Shown piece by piece: positions 6,235 to 15,829 of a stretch of 41,847 nucleotides of DNA; the stretch's first letter is position 1, and every line of letters begins with the position of its first letter. The notes under the pieces were generated by a model. That model was not told where the DNA came from. It made no database searches and was given only the letters and a program-made list of their open reading frames with translations. The translations under genes were made by a program, and so were the position numbers. The stretch is from Clostridiales bacterium (lineage in GTDB: Bacteria; Bacillota; Clostridia; Christensenellales; Aristaeellaceae): the NCBI GenBank assembly GCA_015056175.1, contig SVGT01000017.1, positions 1 through 41,847 on the forward strand, written 5' to 3'.

Positions 6235-8685
6235 ATGGAAAAGCTGTATCTCATCGGCAACGCCCATCTGGACCCGGTGTGGTTCTGGCCCTGGCAGGAG
6301 GGCTATCAGGAGGTGAAGGCCACCTTCCTGTCCGCACTGGACCGCATGGAGGAAAACGACCGCTTCATTTTTACCTGCGCCTGCGCGGACTACTACCGCT
6401 GGGTGGAGGAAAACGATCCGGACTTGTTTGCCCGCGTCAAACAGCGGGTGAAGGAAGGCAGATGGGTTCTGGCCGGCGGCATGTGGGTGCAGCCGGATAT
6501 GAATGTGCCCTCCGCCGAGAGCTTCTGCCGGCATTTTCTCCTCAGCCAGCGCTATTTTACGGAAAAATTCGGCCGCGCCGCCCGCGTGGGCTATAATGTG
6601 GATTCCTTCGGCCACAGCGCCATGACGCCTCAGCTGCTTTGCAAAAGCGGCATCCGCCATTATGTATGGATGCGCCCGGGCGCACACGAAAACAGCCGCA
6701 TCCCCAAGGGCCCCATGCTGTGGCAGAGCCCGGACGGCAGCTGCGTGACAAGCTACCGCATCGAGGGCGAATACTACGGCGATTATCACCTGGATCAGAA
6801 AATGGATACGCTCCTTGCCTTTGCCCGGGGCCTTGGCCACAGCGCCATGTGCTTTTACGGCATCGGCAATCACGGCGGCGGCCCCACCATCCGCAATCTG
6901 CAGGAAATTGAAAAATACATGGCTCAGTCGCCGGACGGCAGGCACGTTTGCTACGCATCCCCGGACGATTATTTTGCCGCCCTTGAAAAAGAGCTGCAAA
7001 ACCTCCCCCTGTGGAAGGAGGAGCTTCAGCATCACGCCAGCGGCTGCTACTCCACCCACTCCCGCAGCAAGCACAAACACCGCATGGCGGAAAACGCTCT
7101 GGTCACCGCCGAAAAAATGGGCGTGCTGAGCGCCGTGCTTACCGGCTTTTGCCCCCGCGACGCCTTTATGCGACAGGCCTGGCAAAACCTTCTGTTCAAC
7201 GAATTTCACGACGCCATGGGCGGCTGCTCTGCGCCGGACGTAATGGATCAGGTGGTGGTGCAGCTTGACGAAGCGCTGTCCGTGGCCGCCCGGGAGCAGA
7301 ACGCCGCGCTGCAGCGCATCTCCTGGCAGGTGGATACATCGGCAGGTTTGCCCAGGCCCGTCCGCAACAAGGAGGGCGAAATCTTCCTCTGGCACGACCG
7401 GGAGCTGGGCACCCCCGTGGTGGTGTTCAACCCCCATCCCTTCCCCGTCACTTCTCCGGTCACGTTGCGCCGTCCCATGCAGTATGCAAGGGACGATCGG
7501 GGAAACGCCGTGCCCTGCCAGCTTGTCCGCGCCGGGCGCACCAACATGGAGGATAAATGGGACAGCCTGTTCCTGGCCTCCGTGCCGCCCATGGGGTGGA
7601 AGCTGTACTGGGCATTTCTGGATAAAAAGGAAGAGATTGTTTCTCCCCTCTCCGTATCCCAGACCCATCTGGAAAACGAACATATCCGCGCAGAATTTGA
7701 CGAAAAGGGCCGCCTCTCTGGCCTGATCGACAAAGCAAGCGGCCTGAATGTACTGCGCGCGCCCGTCGCCCTGCGGCTGTGCGACATCAGCCACTGCGAT
7801 ACCTGGGCGCACATGGAATTCACCTTTGACAAATGGGCGGGCGAGTTTGAGCCGGACGGCGTCCGTGTCACAGAGCAGGGCCCTGCCCGGGCGGCGGTGT
7901 GCGTCAGCTACCGGTACGGGCAAAGCACTGCCCGCATGACCTATTCTCTTTTGCACGGCGCGGATCAATTGGATATCTCCCTGCGACTTGACATGCGGGA
8001 ACAATTCCGCATGGTGAAATTCTGTCTTCCCACCGTGTTTGAAAGCGGCAAAGACTTTAGCGAGATCCCCGGCGGCGTCATCGCCCGCAGCGCCTCGATG
8101 GAAGAGGAATGCTGCCAGCGCTACATCTGCATGCAGGGCGATGCGGGCGGCCTTGCGTTGCTCAACACAGGAAAATACAGCTACAGCGCCAAAGACGGCG
8201 TGCTCTGCCAGACGCTGTGCAACACCTCTCTCTTTGCCGATCATTACGGACAAAACCACCGGGACGAGGGGCTGGAGCACATGGACATGGGCATCCAGCA
8301 CATGGCGTTTGCACTGCGCCCCTATGGCGGCACGTGGCAAACGCAGCAATTGCACAACCGCGCCGCCCTCCTCCATCAGCCGCTGATCTCCGTTGCGGAA
8401 ACCTACCACAAGGGACAGTTCTCCGGCGAGTACTCCGGCCTTTCCATCTCCCACCCCAATCTGATGCTCCATGCCTTCAAGGAATCGGAGGATAAAAAGG
8501 GCCACATCCTGCGCATCGGCGAAATGACGGGCGATCCCGCCGAAACGGTTGTGCAAATCCCGCTGCTTGACCGCAGCATCCCCCTTTCCTTTACGCCCTT
8601 TGAGCTTAAAACGCTCTACATTCCCCGCGACGACGCCCAATGCGTGCGGGAGTGCCTGATAACCGAATCAGACGAGGTGATTTGA
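6235..8685 (+). CDS. Alpha-mannosidase, glycoside hydrolase family 38
   Basis: An 816-residue protein. The N-terminal catalytic domain has the zinc motif NAHLDPVW (H11, D13) and the nucleophile region YNVDSFGHS (D123). A C-terminal beta-rich region follows, containing VKFCLPTVFE and FTPFELKTLYIPR. GH38 enzymes are retaining, zinc-dependent alpha-mannosidases acting on N-glycan or manno-oligosaccharide ends. There is no signal peptide, so the substrate must be imported. The start is ATG 6235 with AGGAG six bases before it; the frame runs further upstream to 5974 but that part overlaps the riboswitch and promoter. It is the first gene of a four-gene operon and overlaps the next by one base (TGATG). 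Alternative: a broader alpha-glycan specificity within GH38. Confidence 0.92.
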   Translation: MEKLYLIGNAHLDPVWFWPWQEGYQEVKATFLSALDRMEENDRFIFTCACADYYRWVEENDPDLFARVKQRVKEGRWVLAGGMWVQPDMNVPSAESFCRHFLLSQRYFTEKFGRAARVGYNVDSFGHSAMTPQLLCKSGIRHYVWMRPGAHENSRIPKGPMLWQSPDGSCVTSYRIEGEYYGDYHLDQKMDTLLAFARGLGHSAMCFYGIGNHGGGPTIRNLQEIEKYMAQSPDGRHVCYASPDDYFAALEKELQNLPLWKEELQHHASGCYSTHSRSKHKHRMAENALVTAEKMGVLSAVLTGFCPRDAFMRQAWQNLLFNEFHDAMGGCSAPDVMDQVVVQLDEALSVAAREQNAALQRISWQVDTSAGLPRPVRNKEGEIFLWHDRELGTPVVVFNPHPFPVTSPVTLRRPMQYARDDRGNAVPCQLVRAGRTNMEDKWDSLFLASVPPMGWKLYWAFLDKKEEIVSPLSVSQTHLENEHIRAEFDEKGRLSGLIDKASGLNVLRAPVALRLCDISHCDTWAHMEFTFDKWAGEFEPDGVRVTEQGPARAAVCVSYRYGQSTARMTYSLLHGADQLDISLRLDMREQFRMVKFCLPTVFESGKDFSEIPGGVIARSASMEEECCQRYICMQGDAGGLALLNTGKYSYSAKDGVLCQTLCNTSLFADHYGQNHRDEGLEHMDMGIQHMAFALRPYGGTWQTQQLHNRAALLHQPLISVAETYHKGQFSGEYSGLSISHPNLMLHAFKESEDKKGHILRIGEMTGDPAETVVQIPLLDRSIPLSFTPFELKTLYIPRDDAQCVRECLITESDEVI

Positions 8686-10967
8686 TGCAAACAATCGATC
8701 TTTGCGGCGCATGGCAGCTGTACTTTTTCCCCGAAAGCCCTGATATGCCCATGACGCCCCGGGAGCTGATCGCCACGCAGCATTCCCCCATCCCTGCCCG
8801 GGTGCCGGGCAATATGGAAATGGATCTGGTGCGCGCCGGCATCGAGGAGGATCCCTTCTACGGGGAAAATCTGTACCGCTTCCGCAAGTACGAGTTTTAC
8901 AGCTTCTGGTACCTCCGCGAATTTGATTTTGACGGCGATTGCGGAGACTGGCAGCTGCGCTTTGAGGGCGTCAACACCGTGGCCGACGTGTTTTTGAACG
9001 ATACGCTGCTGGGCCGGTGCGATAACGTGTTCATCGACCACGTGTTCCCTGCGGCTCCTGCCCTCAAAAAGGGCAAAAATCTGCTGGCCGTGCACATTTT
9101 TTCCACCCTCAATCAGGCGCGGAGCATCGACATGGCCGTGGGCGTTGAAAGCGCCGAGGGCAATCACGAAAGCATGTACCTGCGCACCGCGCCCCACGCG
9201 GCGGGCTGGGATATTATGCCCCGCCTGCCCTCTGCGGGCATTTTCCGTAAGGTGACGCTGTTTAGGCAAAAGGAAGAGCGGCTCACCCAACTGTACCTGA
9301 CTACCCTGAGCGCCTTCCCCGAAAAGGCGGAGCTGCTGTGCAAATACCGCTTCACGACGCCGGAAGGCTGTCTGGAAGGATGGCAATTGCGCCTGCGCGG
9401 CGTGTGCGGGGACAGTACCTTTGACGTAACCTGCGACGCGCCCTTCACCGCAGGCACGGTAAGCGTTACCATCCCCCATCCCCACCTCTGGTGGCCCAAG
9501 GGCTACGGAGATGCGTCGCTGTACACCGTCACGGCGGAGCTTATGCACAACGGACAAACCGTGGATACGCGCACCGAGCGCATCGGTCTGCGCTATGCCC
9601 GCGTGATCCGTCATGAAAACGGCGGGCGGGACAACTGCTTCCGGGTGGAAATAAACGGCACGCCCATCCTGTGCAAGGGCAGCAACTGGGTGCCCCTTTC
9701 CGCCCTTCACTCACTGGACGCGCAGCGGCTGCAAAAAGCGCACGATCTGCTGGAGGAGGCGGGCTGCAACATCGTCCGCTGCTGGGGCGGCAACATCTAC
9801 GAAGATCACGCCTTCTTCGACCTGTGCGACGAAAGGGGCATGCTGGTGTGGCAGGATTTTGCCATGGCCTGCGGCCGCTATCCCCAGGACGAACGGTTTT
9901 ATCACAAGATCGAGCAGGAAGCCGAGTTCATCATCAAAAAGCTGCGCAACCACCCCTCCATTCTCATCTGGGCGGGCGATAACGAGGTGGACGTGTCGGC
10001 GGACTGGTTCGCGCTTCCCGAAAACAGCCGCTATAACGAGCTGACCCGGCGCATATTGCCCCGGGCGGTGCGCATGCACGATCCCTACCGGGACTTTTTG
10101 CCCTCCTCTCCCTATGTGCCGGACGGCAAAAGCGCCGACGATTGCCCGGAAATGCACAACTGGGGCCCCCGGGGCTATTACAAGGATCCCTTCTACAAGG
10201 ATACCAAGGCCCAGTTCGTCAGCGAATGCGGCTATCACGGCTGTCCCAACCCCGACAGCCTCAAAAAGTTCATCCCGGCAGCGCAGCTCTGGCCCTACAC
10301 CCATCCCGCCTGGGACACCCACAGCGTGTCCAACAGGCAGCTCCATCCCCGCAGCTACAGCCGGAACGAGCTGATGGCCAATCAGGTGAGGATCCTCTGC
10401 GGCAGCGTGCCGGATGATTTAAGTCGCTTTGCCTATCTTTCCCAGTTCTGCCAGAGCGAGGCGCTGAAGTTCTTTATCGAAGGGACGCGGCTCAACAAAT
10501 GGCGGCGCACGGGCGTCATCTGGTGGAACATGCTGGACGGCTGGCCCCAGATCTCCGACGCCATCGTGGACTACTACTTTGGCAAGAAGCGGGCCTTTGA
10601 AACGGTGCGCCGCTGCCAGCAGCCCCTGCTTTTGATGGTGGACGAGCGGGACGAAAAAGGCTGCCGCCGCGTGGTGCTTGGCAACGACGGCGGAACGGAT
10701 TATCCTGTTTCCTATAAGGTGGAGGACGGCGAAACGGGCAGGGTACTGATGGCGGGCGACGCATTCTCCCCCCGCAACAAGAACGTAACGCTGGGCACAT
10801 TGACATTGGATGAAACTGCGCCCGGCCTTCTGCTGCTCACCTGGGAAGCAGAGGGACGCAGGTTCGGCAGCCATTATCTCCTTGGCACGCCGCCCTACAG
10901 CGAGGAGACCCTCGTCCGCTACGGACGCATGATCGATCAGTTACCGGGAGGTACCTATGGAAAATAA
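8685..10967 (+). CDS. Beta-mannosidase-like glycoside hydrolase family 2 protein
   Basis: A 760-residue GH2 enzyme in the usual order: jelly-roll sugar-binding domain (residues 1-190), immunoglobulin-like domain, TIM barrel (from about 320) and a C-terminal beta domain. The acid/base glutamate is E434 in WAGDNE, where GDNE stands in for the commoner GNNE. The nucleophile is E514 in FVSECGY. The barrel segments KGSNWVPLSAL and VRCWGGNIYEDHAFFDLCDE resemble beta-mannosidases of bacterial and lysosomal type. No signal peptide. Its ATG overlaps the GH38 stop by one base, with GAGGTGA at 8674-8680, so the two are translationally coupled. Together they could remove alpha- and beta-linked mannose, as from an N-glycan core. 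GH2 specificity is an inference. Confidence 0.88.
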   Translation: MQTIDLCGAWQLYFFPESPDMPMTPRELIATQHSPIPARVPGNMEMDLVRAGIEEDPFYGENLYRFRKYEFYSFWYLREFDFDGDCGDWQLRFEGVNTVADVFLNDTLLGRCDNVFIDHVFPAAPALKKGKNLLAVHIFSTLNQARSIDMAVGVESAEGNHESMYLRTAPHAAGWDIMPRLPSAGIFRKVTLFRQKEERLTQLYLTTLSAFPEKAELLCKYRFTTPEGCLEGWQLRLRGVCGDSTFDVTCDAPFTAGTVSVTIPHPHLWWPKGYGDASLYTVTAELMHNGQTVDTRTERIGLRYARVIRHENGGRDNCFRVEINGTPILCKGSNWVPLSALHSLDAQRLQKAHDLLEEAGCNIVRCWGGNIYEDHAFFDLCDERGMLVWQDFAMACGRYPQDERFYHKIEQEAEFIIKKLRNHPSILIWAGDNEVDVSADWFALPENSRYNELTRRILPRAVRMHDPYRDFLPSSPYVPDGKSADDCPEMHNWGPRGYYKDPFYKDTKAQFVSECGYHGCPNPDSLKKFIPAAQLWPYTHPAWDTHSVSNRQLHPRSYSRNELMANQVRILCGSVPDDLSRFAYLSQFCQSEALKFFIEGTRLNKWRRTGVIWWNMLDGWPQISDAIVDYYFGKKRAFETVRRCQQPLLLMVDERDEKGCRRVVLGNDGGTDYPVSYKVEDGETGRVLMAGDAFSPRNKNVTLGTLTLDETAPGLLLLTWEAEGRRFGSHYLLGTPPYSEETLVRYGRMIDQLPGGTYGK

Positions 10968-11871
10968 CTACGTATGGGGACTTGATATCGGCGGCACCAA
11001 GACCGCCGTTGTGGTGGGCACCACGGAAGGGGAGATCCTCTTCCGCAAGGCTGTGGCCACCAAGGGGTGGAAATGGCAGGAACTGGTGGATATGCTGCTT
11101 GACAGCGTGCCGGATACCTATGCCCATCCTGCCTCCATCGGCGTCAGCTGCGGCGGCCCCTTAAACAGCGTGACGGGCATGATCCTCTCCCCGCCCAATC
11201 TGCCCGGCTGGGACGAAGTGCCTATCGTACAATATCTGGAAAGCAAGCTTGGCATCCCCGCCTTTGTGCAGAACGACGCCGACGCCTGCGCACTGGCCGA
11301 ATGGAAGGTAGGCGCGGGCAAGGGTACGCGCCACATGATCTTCCTCACCTTCGGCACGGGCATGGGCGCAGGCCTCATCCTGAACGGTCAACTCTACTCC
11401 GGCGCCTGCGGCATGGCGGGCGAAACGGGCCATGTGCGTCTGGAAAAGGACGGCCCCTGGGGCTTTGGCAAAAACGGCTCCTTTGAGGGCTTCTGCTCCG
11501 GCGGCGGCATCAACAAGCTGTGCAAGATGCGCACGGGCAAAGATTTAAGCTGCAAGGAGCTGTGCGAGCTTGCGGACGGCGGCAATGAAGAGGCAAAAAG
11601 CGTGCTGCTGGAAAGCGCGCGCATGCTGGGCCGCGGCCTTGCCATGCTGATGGATCTGTTCAACCCCGAATGCATCGTCATCGGCAGCATTTTTGCAAGA
11701 GCCGAAAGATATTTCCGCGCCCCTGCGCTGGAGGTATGCAAGGCGGAAGCGCTGCCCTACACCTTCGACGCCTGCCGCGTGGTGCCGGCGCTGCTGGGCG
11801 ACCGGATCGGCGACGTGGCGGCCGTATCCGTGGCGATCAACGGTCTGGAAAGGAGCGGAAAGCATGTGTGA
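10957..11871 (+). CDS. ROK family sugar kinase (no zinc motif)
   Basis: A 304-residue kinase with the phosphate-binding motif LDIGGTKTAVVV at the N-terminus, catalytic Asp in VQNDADACALAEW, and a glycine-rich ATP-binding region LTFGTGMGAGLI. The ROK sugar-binding motif is present as GETGHV, but the three cysteines of the usual CxCGxxGC zinc site are missing; the segment reads GPWGFGKNGSFEG. This fits a ROK subgroup without structural zinc. The product should be a sugar 6-phosphate, most simply mannose 6-phosphate given the upstream mannosidases. It overlaps the GH2 gene by 11 bases and the next gene by 8, so co-translation is likely. N-acetylhexosamine, glucose or fructose remain possible substrates. 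It could not be a ROK repressor because it lacks an N-terminal helix-turn-helix domain. Confidence 0.85.
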   Translation: MENNYVWGLDIGGTKTAVVVGTTEGEILFRKAVATKGWKWQELVDMLLDSVPDTYAHPASIGVSCGGPLNSVTGMILSPPNLPGWDEVPIVQYLESKLGIPAFVQNDADACALAEWKVGAGKGTRHMIFLTFGTGMGAGLILNGQLYSGACGMAGETGHVRLEKDGPWGFGKNGSFEGFCSGGGINKLCKMRTGKDLSCKELCELADGGNEEAKSVLLESARMLGRGLAMLMDLFNPECIVIGSIFARAERYFRAPALEVCKAEALPYTFDACRVVPALLGDRIGDVAAVSVAINGLERSGKHV

Positions 11872-12424
11872 GATCCATCAGGCGGCATACGCCGTCATCC
11901 GCTGCTTTGAGCAGGGCGGCAAGCTGCTGCTGTGCGGCAACGGCGGAAGCGCCGCCGACTGCGGGCACATCGCCGGGGAGCTTTGCAAGGGTTTCCTCAA
12001 AAGGCGCCCGCTGACGGACGATCAGAAAGCCCTGATCGGCGAAGATTTTGCCGCTCAATTGCAGCAGGGGCTCCCCGCCATTGATCTTACTGCCCAGACG
12101 CCCGTGATGACCGCCATCATCAACGATCTGTGCGGCGACAATGTGTTTGCCCAGCAGGTGATGGCCTTTGGAAGACCCGGCGACGTGCTGCTTGGCATTT
12201 CCACCTCCGGCAATGCGGAAAACGTGCGCCGGGCGCTTATCACCGCCAAATCTCAGGGCATGACGGTGATCGGCCTTTCCGGCGGCACGGGCGGCAAGAT
12301 GCAAGCCCTCTGCGATCTTCTGCTCCTCTCCCCCGAAAAGGAAACCTACAAGGTACAGGAGGATCACATCAAAATGTATCATCAGCTGTGCATCCTCATC
12401 GAGGAACACTTTTTCAAGGCATAA
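11864..12424 (+). CDS. SIS-domain sugar-phosphate isomerase-like protein (GmhA/DiaA type)
   Basis: A 186-residue single SIS domain protein. The phosphosugar-binding loop is LLCGNGGSAADCGH (from residue 23), followed by GISTSGNAENVRRAL and the C-terminal EDHIKMYHQLCILIEE helix with conserved acidic and histidine residues. This is the pattern of sedoheptulose-7-phosphate isomerase GmhA and its relatives. No heptose genes are nearby; the position as last gene of the mannoside operon suggests it acts on the sugar phosphate made by the ROK kinase, for example as an aldose-ketose isomerase, but this is inference. The start is ATG 11864 with AGGAG eight bases before it; the longer frame from 11693 merely overlaps the kinase gene. 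Confidence 0.8.
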   Translation: MCEIHQAAYAVIRCFEQGGKLLLCGNGGSAADCGHIAGELCKGFLKRRPLTDDQKALIGEDFAAQLQQGLPAIDLTAQTPVMTAIINDLCGDNVFAQQVMAFGRPGDVLLGISTSGNAENVRRALITAKSQGMTVIGLSGGTGGKMQALCDLLLLSPEKETYKVQEDHIKMYHQLCILIEEHFFKA

Positions 12425-12429
12425 AAAAT

Positions 12430-12460
12430 ACGCGCCTCCCATCATGGGAAGCGCGTTTTA
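12430..12460. terminator. Intrinsic terminator, mannoside operon and uvrA
   Basis: ACGCGC (12430-12435) pairs with GCGCGT (12451-12456), with a further TCCCA/TGGGA inner stem after one mismatch, then TTTTA. An A-rich left side makes it usable for the convergent uvrA gene too. Confidence 0.75.
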
Positions 12461-15298
12461 TTATTTAGTTTTCAGCACGTCCCGCAGGAAGAGGCCGGTG
12501 TAGCTTTCTTCCACCTTGGCCACGTCCTCCGGCGTACCCTTGGCCACCACCGTGCCGCCGCCGTCGCCCCCTTCGGGGCCCAGGTCGATGATGTAGTCGG
12601 CTGTTTTGATGATGTCCAGATTATGCTCGATGACCAGCACCGTGTTGCCTTGGTCGGTGAGGCGCTGCAGCACGTTGTTGAGGCGGCTCACGTCGTCCAC
12701 ATGGAGGCCGGTGGTGGGTTCGTCAAGCAGTATCAGCGTGCGGCCCGTGGCACGGCGGCTCAGCTCCGTAGCCAGCTTCACGCGCTGGGCTTCGCCGCCG
12801 GACAGCGTGGTGCTGCTCTGCCCCAAACGCATGTAGCCAAGGCCTACGTCATAGAGCGTCTGCAATTTCTGGTAGATGGCGGGGTGGTTTTCAAACACCC
12901 GGAGCGCCTCCTCCACCGTCAAGTCCAGCACGTCCGCGATAGACAAACCCCTGTACTTCACTTCCAGCGTTTCCCTATTGTAGCGCTTGCCGCCGCATAC
13001 CTCGCAGGGCACGTAGATATCGCTCATAAAGTGCATTTCGATCTTCAAAAGACCGTCGCCTGCGCAGCTTTCGCACCTTCCGCCCTTGACGTTAAAGGAG
13101 AAGCGGTTTTCCTTAAAGCCGCGCACCTTGCTTTCCGGCGTCTGGGCAAACACCTTGCGGATGAGATCAAACAAACCCGTATAGGTGGCCGGATTGCTGC
13201 GGGGCGTGCGGCCGATGGGGCTCTGGTCGATGGCGATGATCTTGTCCAGCTGCTCCACGCCCACGATCTCGTCAAAATCCGCGCGGCGTGGACGGGCGCG
13301 GTTGAGCAGATGGCTCAATTGCCCGTACAGAATGCTGTTGACCAGGCTGCTCTTGCCGCTGCCGGATACGCCCGTCACGCAGCAGAACACGCCCAGAGGA
13401 AAACTGACGTCGATATTTTTCAGGTTATGCTCCCGCGCGCCCTTCACCGTCAAAAAGCCCTGCGGCGTGCGCCGCTTTGCCGGCACGGGAATGCTCTTTT
13501 TGCCGCTCAGGTACTGGCCGGTGATGGATTCCGGCGCGTTCATAATATCCTCCAGCGTGCCCTGGGCGATGATGCGGCCGCCGTGCTCGCCGGCGCCGGG
13601 GCCGATATCCACCAGATAATCGGCGCTGCGCAGCGTTTCCTCGTCATGCTCCACCACGATCAGCGTGTTGCCCAGGTCGCGCAGATGCTTGAGCGTGCCA
13701 AGCAAGCGTGCGTTATCCCTTTGATGCAGCCCGATGGAGGGCTCATCCAGCACGTACAATACGCCGACCAGACCGCTGCCGATCTGGGTCGCCAGACGGA
13801 TGCGCTGGGCTTCGCCGCCGGATAGCGTTGCTGCGCCGCGGGACAGCGTCAGATATTCCAGCCCCACGTCGCACAAAAAGCGCAATCGGGCGTCCACCTC
13901 CCGCAAAATGGGCGCGGCGATCATGGTGTTGTTGACGCCCAGCTTCAAATCGCTCAAAAACTGCCGGGCAGCCCTGATGTTCATATCACTGAGCTGGGCC
14001 AGGTTCTTTTCCCCCACCGTCACGGCCAGCGCTTCTTTTTTGAGCCGCTGCCCGTTGCACACGGGGCATTTTTCGGTGGCCATGTAGGCTTCGTAGGCTT
14101 CCTTCATGCCGTCGCTCTGGGTTTCGTGATACCGGCGCTCAAGAGACGTGATCACGCCCTCAAAGTCCGTCTGGAAGGTGCCCTTGCCATTGGCGCTTTC
14201 AAAGGTCATTTTGATCTTTTCGCCGTTCGTGCCGTGCATGAGGATCTGCCGCGCCTTTTCCGGCAGCTCCCGGTAGGGCTTGTCCATGGAAAATTTATAG
14301 TGCTTTGCCAGCGCCGCAAACATGCTGTGGGCGCTGCTGCCCTTGTCGCCGCTGTTCCAGCCCATGCAGGCGATGGCGCCCTCGTTCAGCGTTTTGTACT
14401 GATCGGGCACCACCAATTGCTCGCTGACCTTCATCAGCGTGCCCAGGCCGCTGCAGTGGGGGCAGGCGCCGAAGGGACTGTTGAAGGAGAACATGCGGGG
14501 GGACAGATCCTCAATATTGATGCCGCAGTCCGGGCAGGCGTAATTCTGGGAAAACAGCTGCTCGGTGCCGTCCGTCATGTTGCTGACGATCACCAGCCCC
14601 GCCGCCTGCTTCATGGCCGTTTCCATGCTGTCGGTCAGCCGCTGGCGGATGCCCTCGCGCACCACCAGCCGGTCCACCACGATATCGATAAAATGCTTCT
14701 TCTGCTTATCCAGACGGGGCATATCCTCAATCCCATCCAGATCCACCATATCGCCGTCCACCCGGGCGCGGACAAAGCCGTTTTTGCGGGCGTCCTCCAG
14801 CACCTTTACATGCTCGCCCTTTCTGGCGCGGATGACGGGGGACATGATCATCACCCTGCTGCCCTCGGGCATGGCAAGTACCGCGTCCACCATTTCGTCA
14901 ATGCTCTGCTGGCGGATCTCCTTCCCGCATTCGGGGCAGTGCGGAACGCCTGTGCGGGCAAAGAGGAGACGGAGATAATCGTGGATCTCCGTCACCGTAC
15001 CCACGGTGGAACGGGGGTTTCGGGCCGTAGTCTTCTGATCGATGGAGATGGCGGGAGACAAGCCCTCGATGGAATCCAGCTCCGGCTTATCCATCTGCCC
15101 CAGAAACTGGCGGGCATAGGAGGACATGCTTTCCACATAGCGGCGCTGACCCTCGGCGTAGATGGTATCAAAAGCCAGCGAGCTTTTGCCCGAGCCCGAA
15201 AGGCCGGTAAACACCACCAGCTGATCCCTGGGCACGGTGATGCTCACGTTTTTCAGATTATGCTCCCGTGCGCCGCGCACGATGATGGCATTGTCCAT
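12461..15298 (-). CDS. uvrA: Excinuclease ABC subunit A
   Basis: A 945-residue protein, the usual UvrA length. Two ABC ATPase modules are present, with Walker A motifs GLSGSGKSS near the N-terminus and GVSGSGKSS in the second half, and two LSGGEAQR signature motifs. Zinc-binding CPECG, CPDCG/CPHC, CPVCNG and CESC/CEVCGG pairs lie at the expected places. UvrA finds bulky DNA lesions and loads UvrB for nucleotide excision repair. The start is ATG 15298 after GAGGAGGGA; the open frame to 15400 has no better site. It stands alone here: no uvrB or uvrC in the window. Its promoter carries a possible weak LexA site. Confidence 0.97.
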   Translation of the reverse strand: MDNAIIVRGAREHNLKNVSITVPRDQLVVFTGLSGSGKSSLAFDTIYAEGQRRYVESMSSYARQFLGQMDKPELDSIEGLSPAISIDQKTTARNPRSTVGTVTEIHDYLRLLFARTGVPHCPECGKEIRQQSIDEMVDAVLAMPEGSRVMIMSPVIRARKGEHVKVLEDARKNGFVRARVDGDMVDLDGIEDMPRLDKQKKHFIDIVVDRLVVREGIRQRLTDSMETAMKQAAGLVIVSNMTDGTEQLFSQNYACPDCGINIEDLSPRMFSFNSPFGACPHCSGLGTLMKVSEQLVVPDQYKTLNEGAIACMGWNSGDKGSSAHSMFAALAKHYKFSMDKPYRELPEKARQILMHGTNGEKIKMTFESANGKGTFQTDFEGVITSLERRYHETQSDGMKEAYEAYMATEKCPVCNGQRLKKEALAVTVGEKNLAQLSDMNIRAARQFLSDLKLGVNNTMIAAPILREVDARLRFLCDVGLEYLTLSRGAATLSGGEAQRIRLATQIGSGLVGVLYVLDEPSIGLHQRDNARLLGTLKHLRDLGNTLIVVEHDEETLRSADYLVDIGPGAGEHGGRIIAQGTLEDIMNAPESITGQYLSGKKSIPVPAKRRTPQGFLTVKGAREHNLKNIDVSFPLGVFCCVTGVSGSGKSSLVNSILYGQLSHLLNRARPRRADFDEIVGVEQLDKIIAIDQSPIGRTPRSNPATYTGLFDLIRKVFAQTPESKVRGFKENRFSFNVKGGRCESCAGDGLLKIEMHFMSDIYVPCEVCGGKRYNRETLEVKYRGLSIADVLDLTVEEALRVFENHPAIYQKLQTLYDVGLGYMRLGQSSTTLSGGEAQRVKLATELSRRATGRTLILLDEPTTGLHVDDVSRLNNVLQRLTDQGNTVLVIEHNLDIIKTADYIIDLGPEGGDGGGTVVAKGTPEDVAKVEESYTGLFLRDVLKTK

Positions 15299-15338
15299 TT
15301 TCCTGTCCCTCCTCTGGGCCTCTCCCTGAAGTGGCATA

Positions 15339-15367
15339 AATATAGCACATTTGTTCCCATTTTTCAA
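15339..15367 (-). promoter_or_regulatory. uvrA promoter with possible LexA half-conserved box
   Basis: Minus-strand TTGAAA (15367-15362), 17 bases, TATATT (15344-15339). The spacer holds GGAACAAATGTGCT (15357-15344), which agrees with 11 of 14 positions of the Firmicutes LexA consensus CGAACRNRYGTTYG. The left half is good, the right half is poor. Confidence 0.6.
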
Positions 15368-15414
15368 GGCAAAAATGTAAAATTCGCCTTTCCGGTGCAA
15401 TCCGGGGAAAAGTA

Positions 15415-15423
15415 TGCTATAAT
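15415..15423 (+). promoter_or_regulatory. Extended -10 promoter for the YlbF-family and mltG genes
   Basis: TGC-TATAAT on the plus strand, 44 bases before the YlbF-family start and divergent from the uvrA promoter. No good -35. Confidence 0.6.
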
Positions 15424-15466
15424 CAACTCGTTATCATGCATGAAGGCGATCAGGAAAGGAAAAACT

Positions 15467-15811
15467 ATGCAAGTGATGGACAGCGCCAGACAATTGGCCA
15501 AGGATATCCGCGACAGCGCGGAATACAAAATTTACGCCCAGTACAAGGAAGAACTGGAGCAGGAGGCGGGCGCCATGGCGCTTGTCAAGGAATTCCAGAA
15601 GCTGCAGATGCAGGCGCAGCTTTGCTACATGAGCGGCACGCAGATGAACGATACCGACATGCAGCGCCTCAACCAGATGGCGCCCCTTCTGTATGCCGAC
15701 CCCCGCACCAGCGGATATCTCATGTCCCAGATGCAATTGCAGAAAATGATGGCCGACGTGATGCAGCTCATCACCCAGGCCGCGGACCTGCCCATGGATA
15801 TGCCCGGCTGA
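15467..15811 (+). CDS. YlbF family protein
   Basis: A 114-residue, mostly helical cytoplasmic protein with a methionine- and glutamine-rich C-terminus. The N-terminal SARQLAKDIRDSAEYKIY and the centre LVKEFQKLQMQAQ match the pattern of the YlbF/YmcA (Com_YlbF) family. In Bacillus these proteins form a complex that affects competence, biofilm and RNA processing through RNase Y. The role in this organism is unknown. The start ATG 15467 follows AGGAAAGG. It lies 18 bases before mltG and probably shares its transcript. Confidence 0.8.
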   Translation: MQVMDSARQLAKDIRDSAEYKIYAQYKEELEQEAGAMALVKEFQKLQMQAQLCYMSGTQMNDTDMQRLNQMAPLLYADPRTSGYLMSQMQLQKMMADVMQLITQAADLPMDMPG

Positions 15812-15829
15812 CGGACAGGAGGGTAAGCT

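Noticed and set aside
6202-8640. Long minus-strand open frame (812 codons) across the GH38 gene
   Set aside because: Shadow frame opposite a clear catalytic domain; composition is His/Ala/Val-biased and no ribosome-binding site precedes it.
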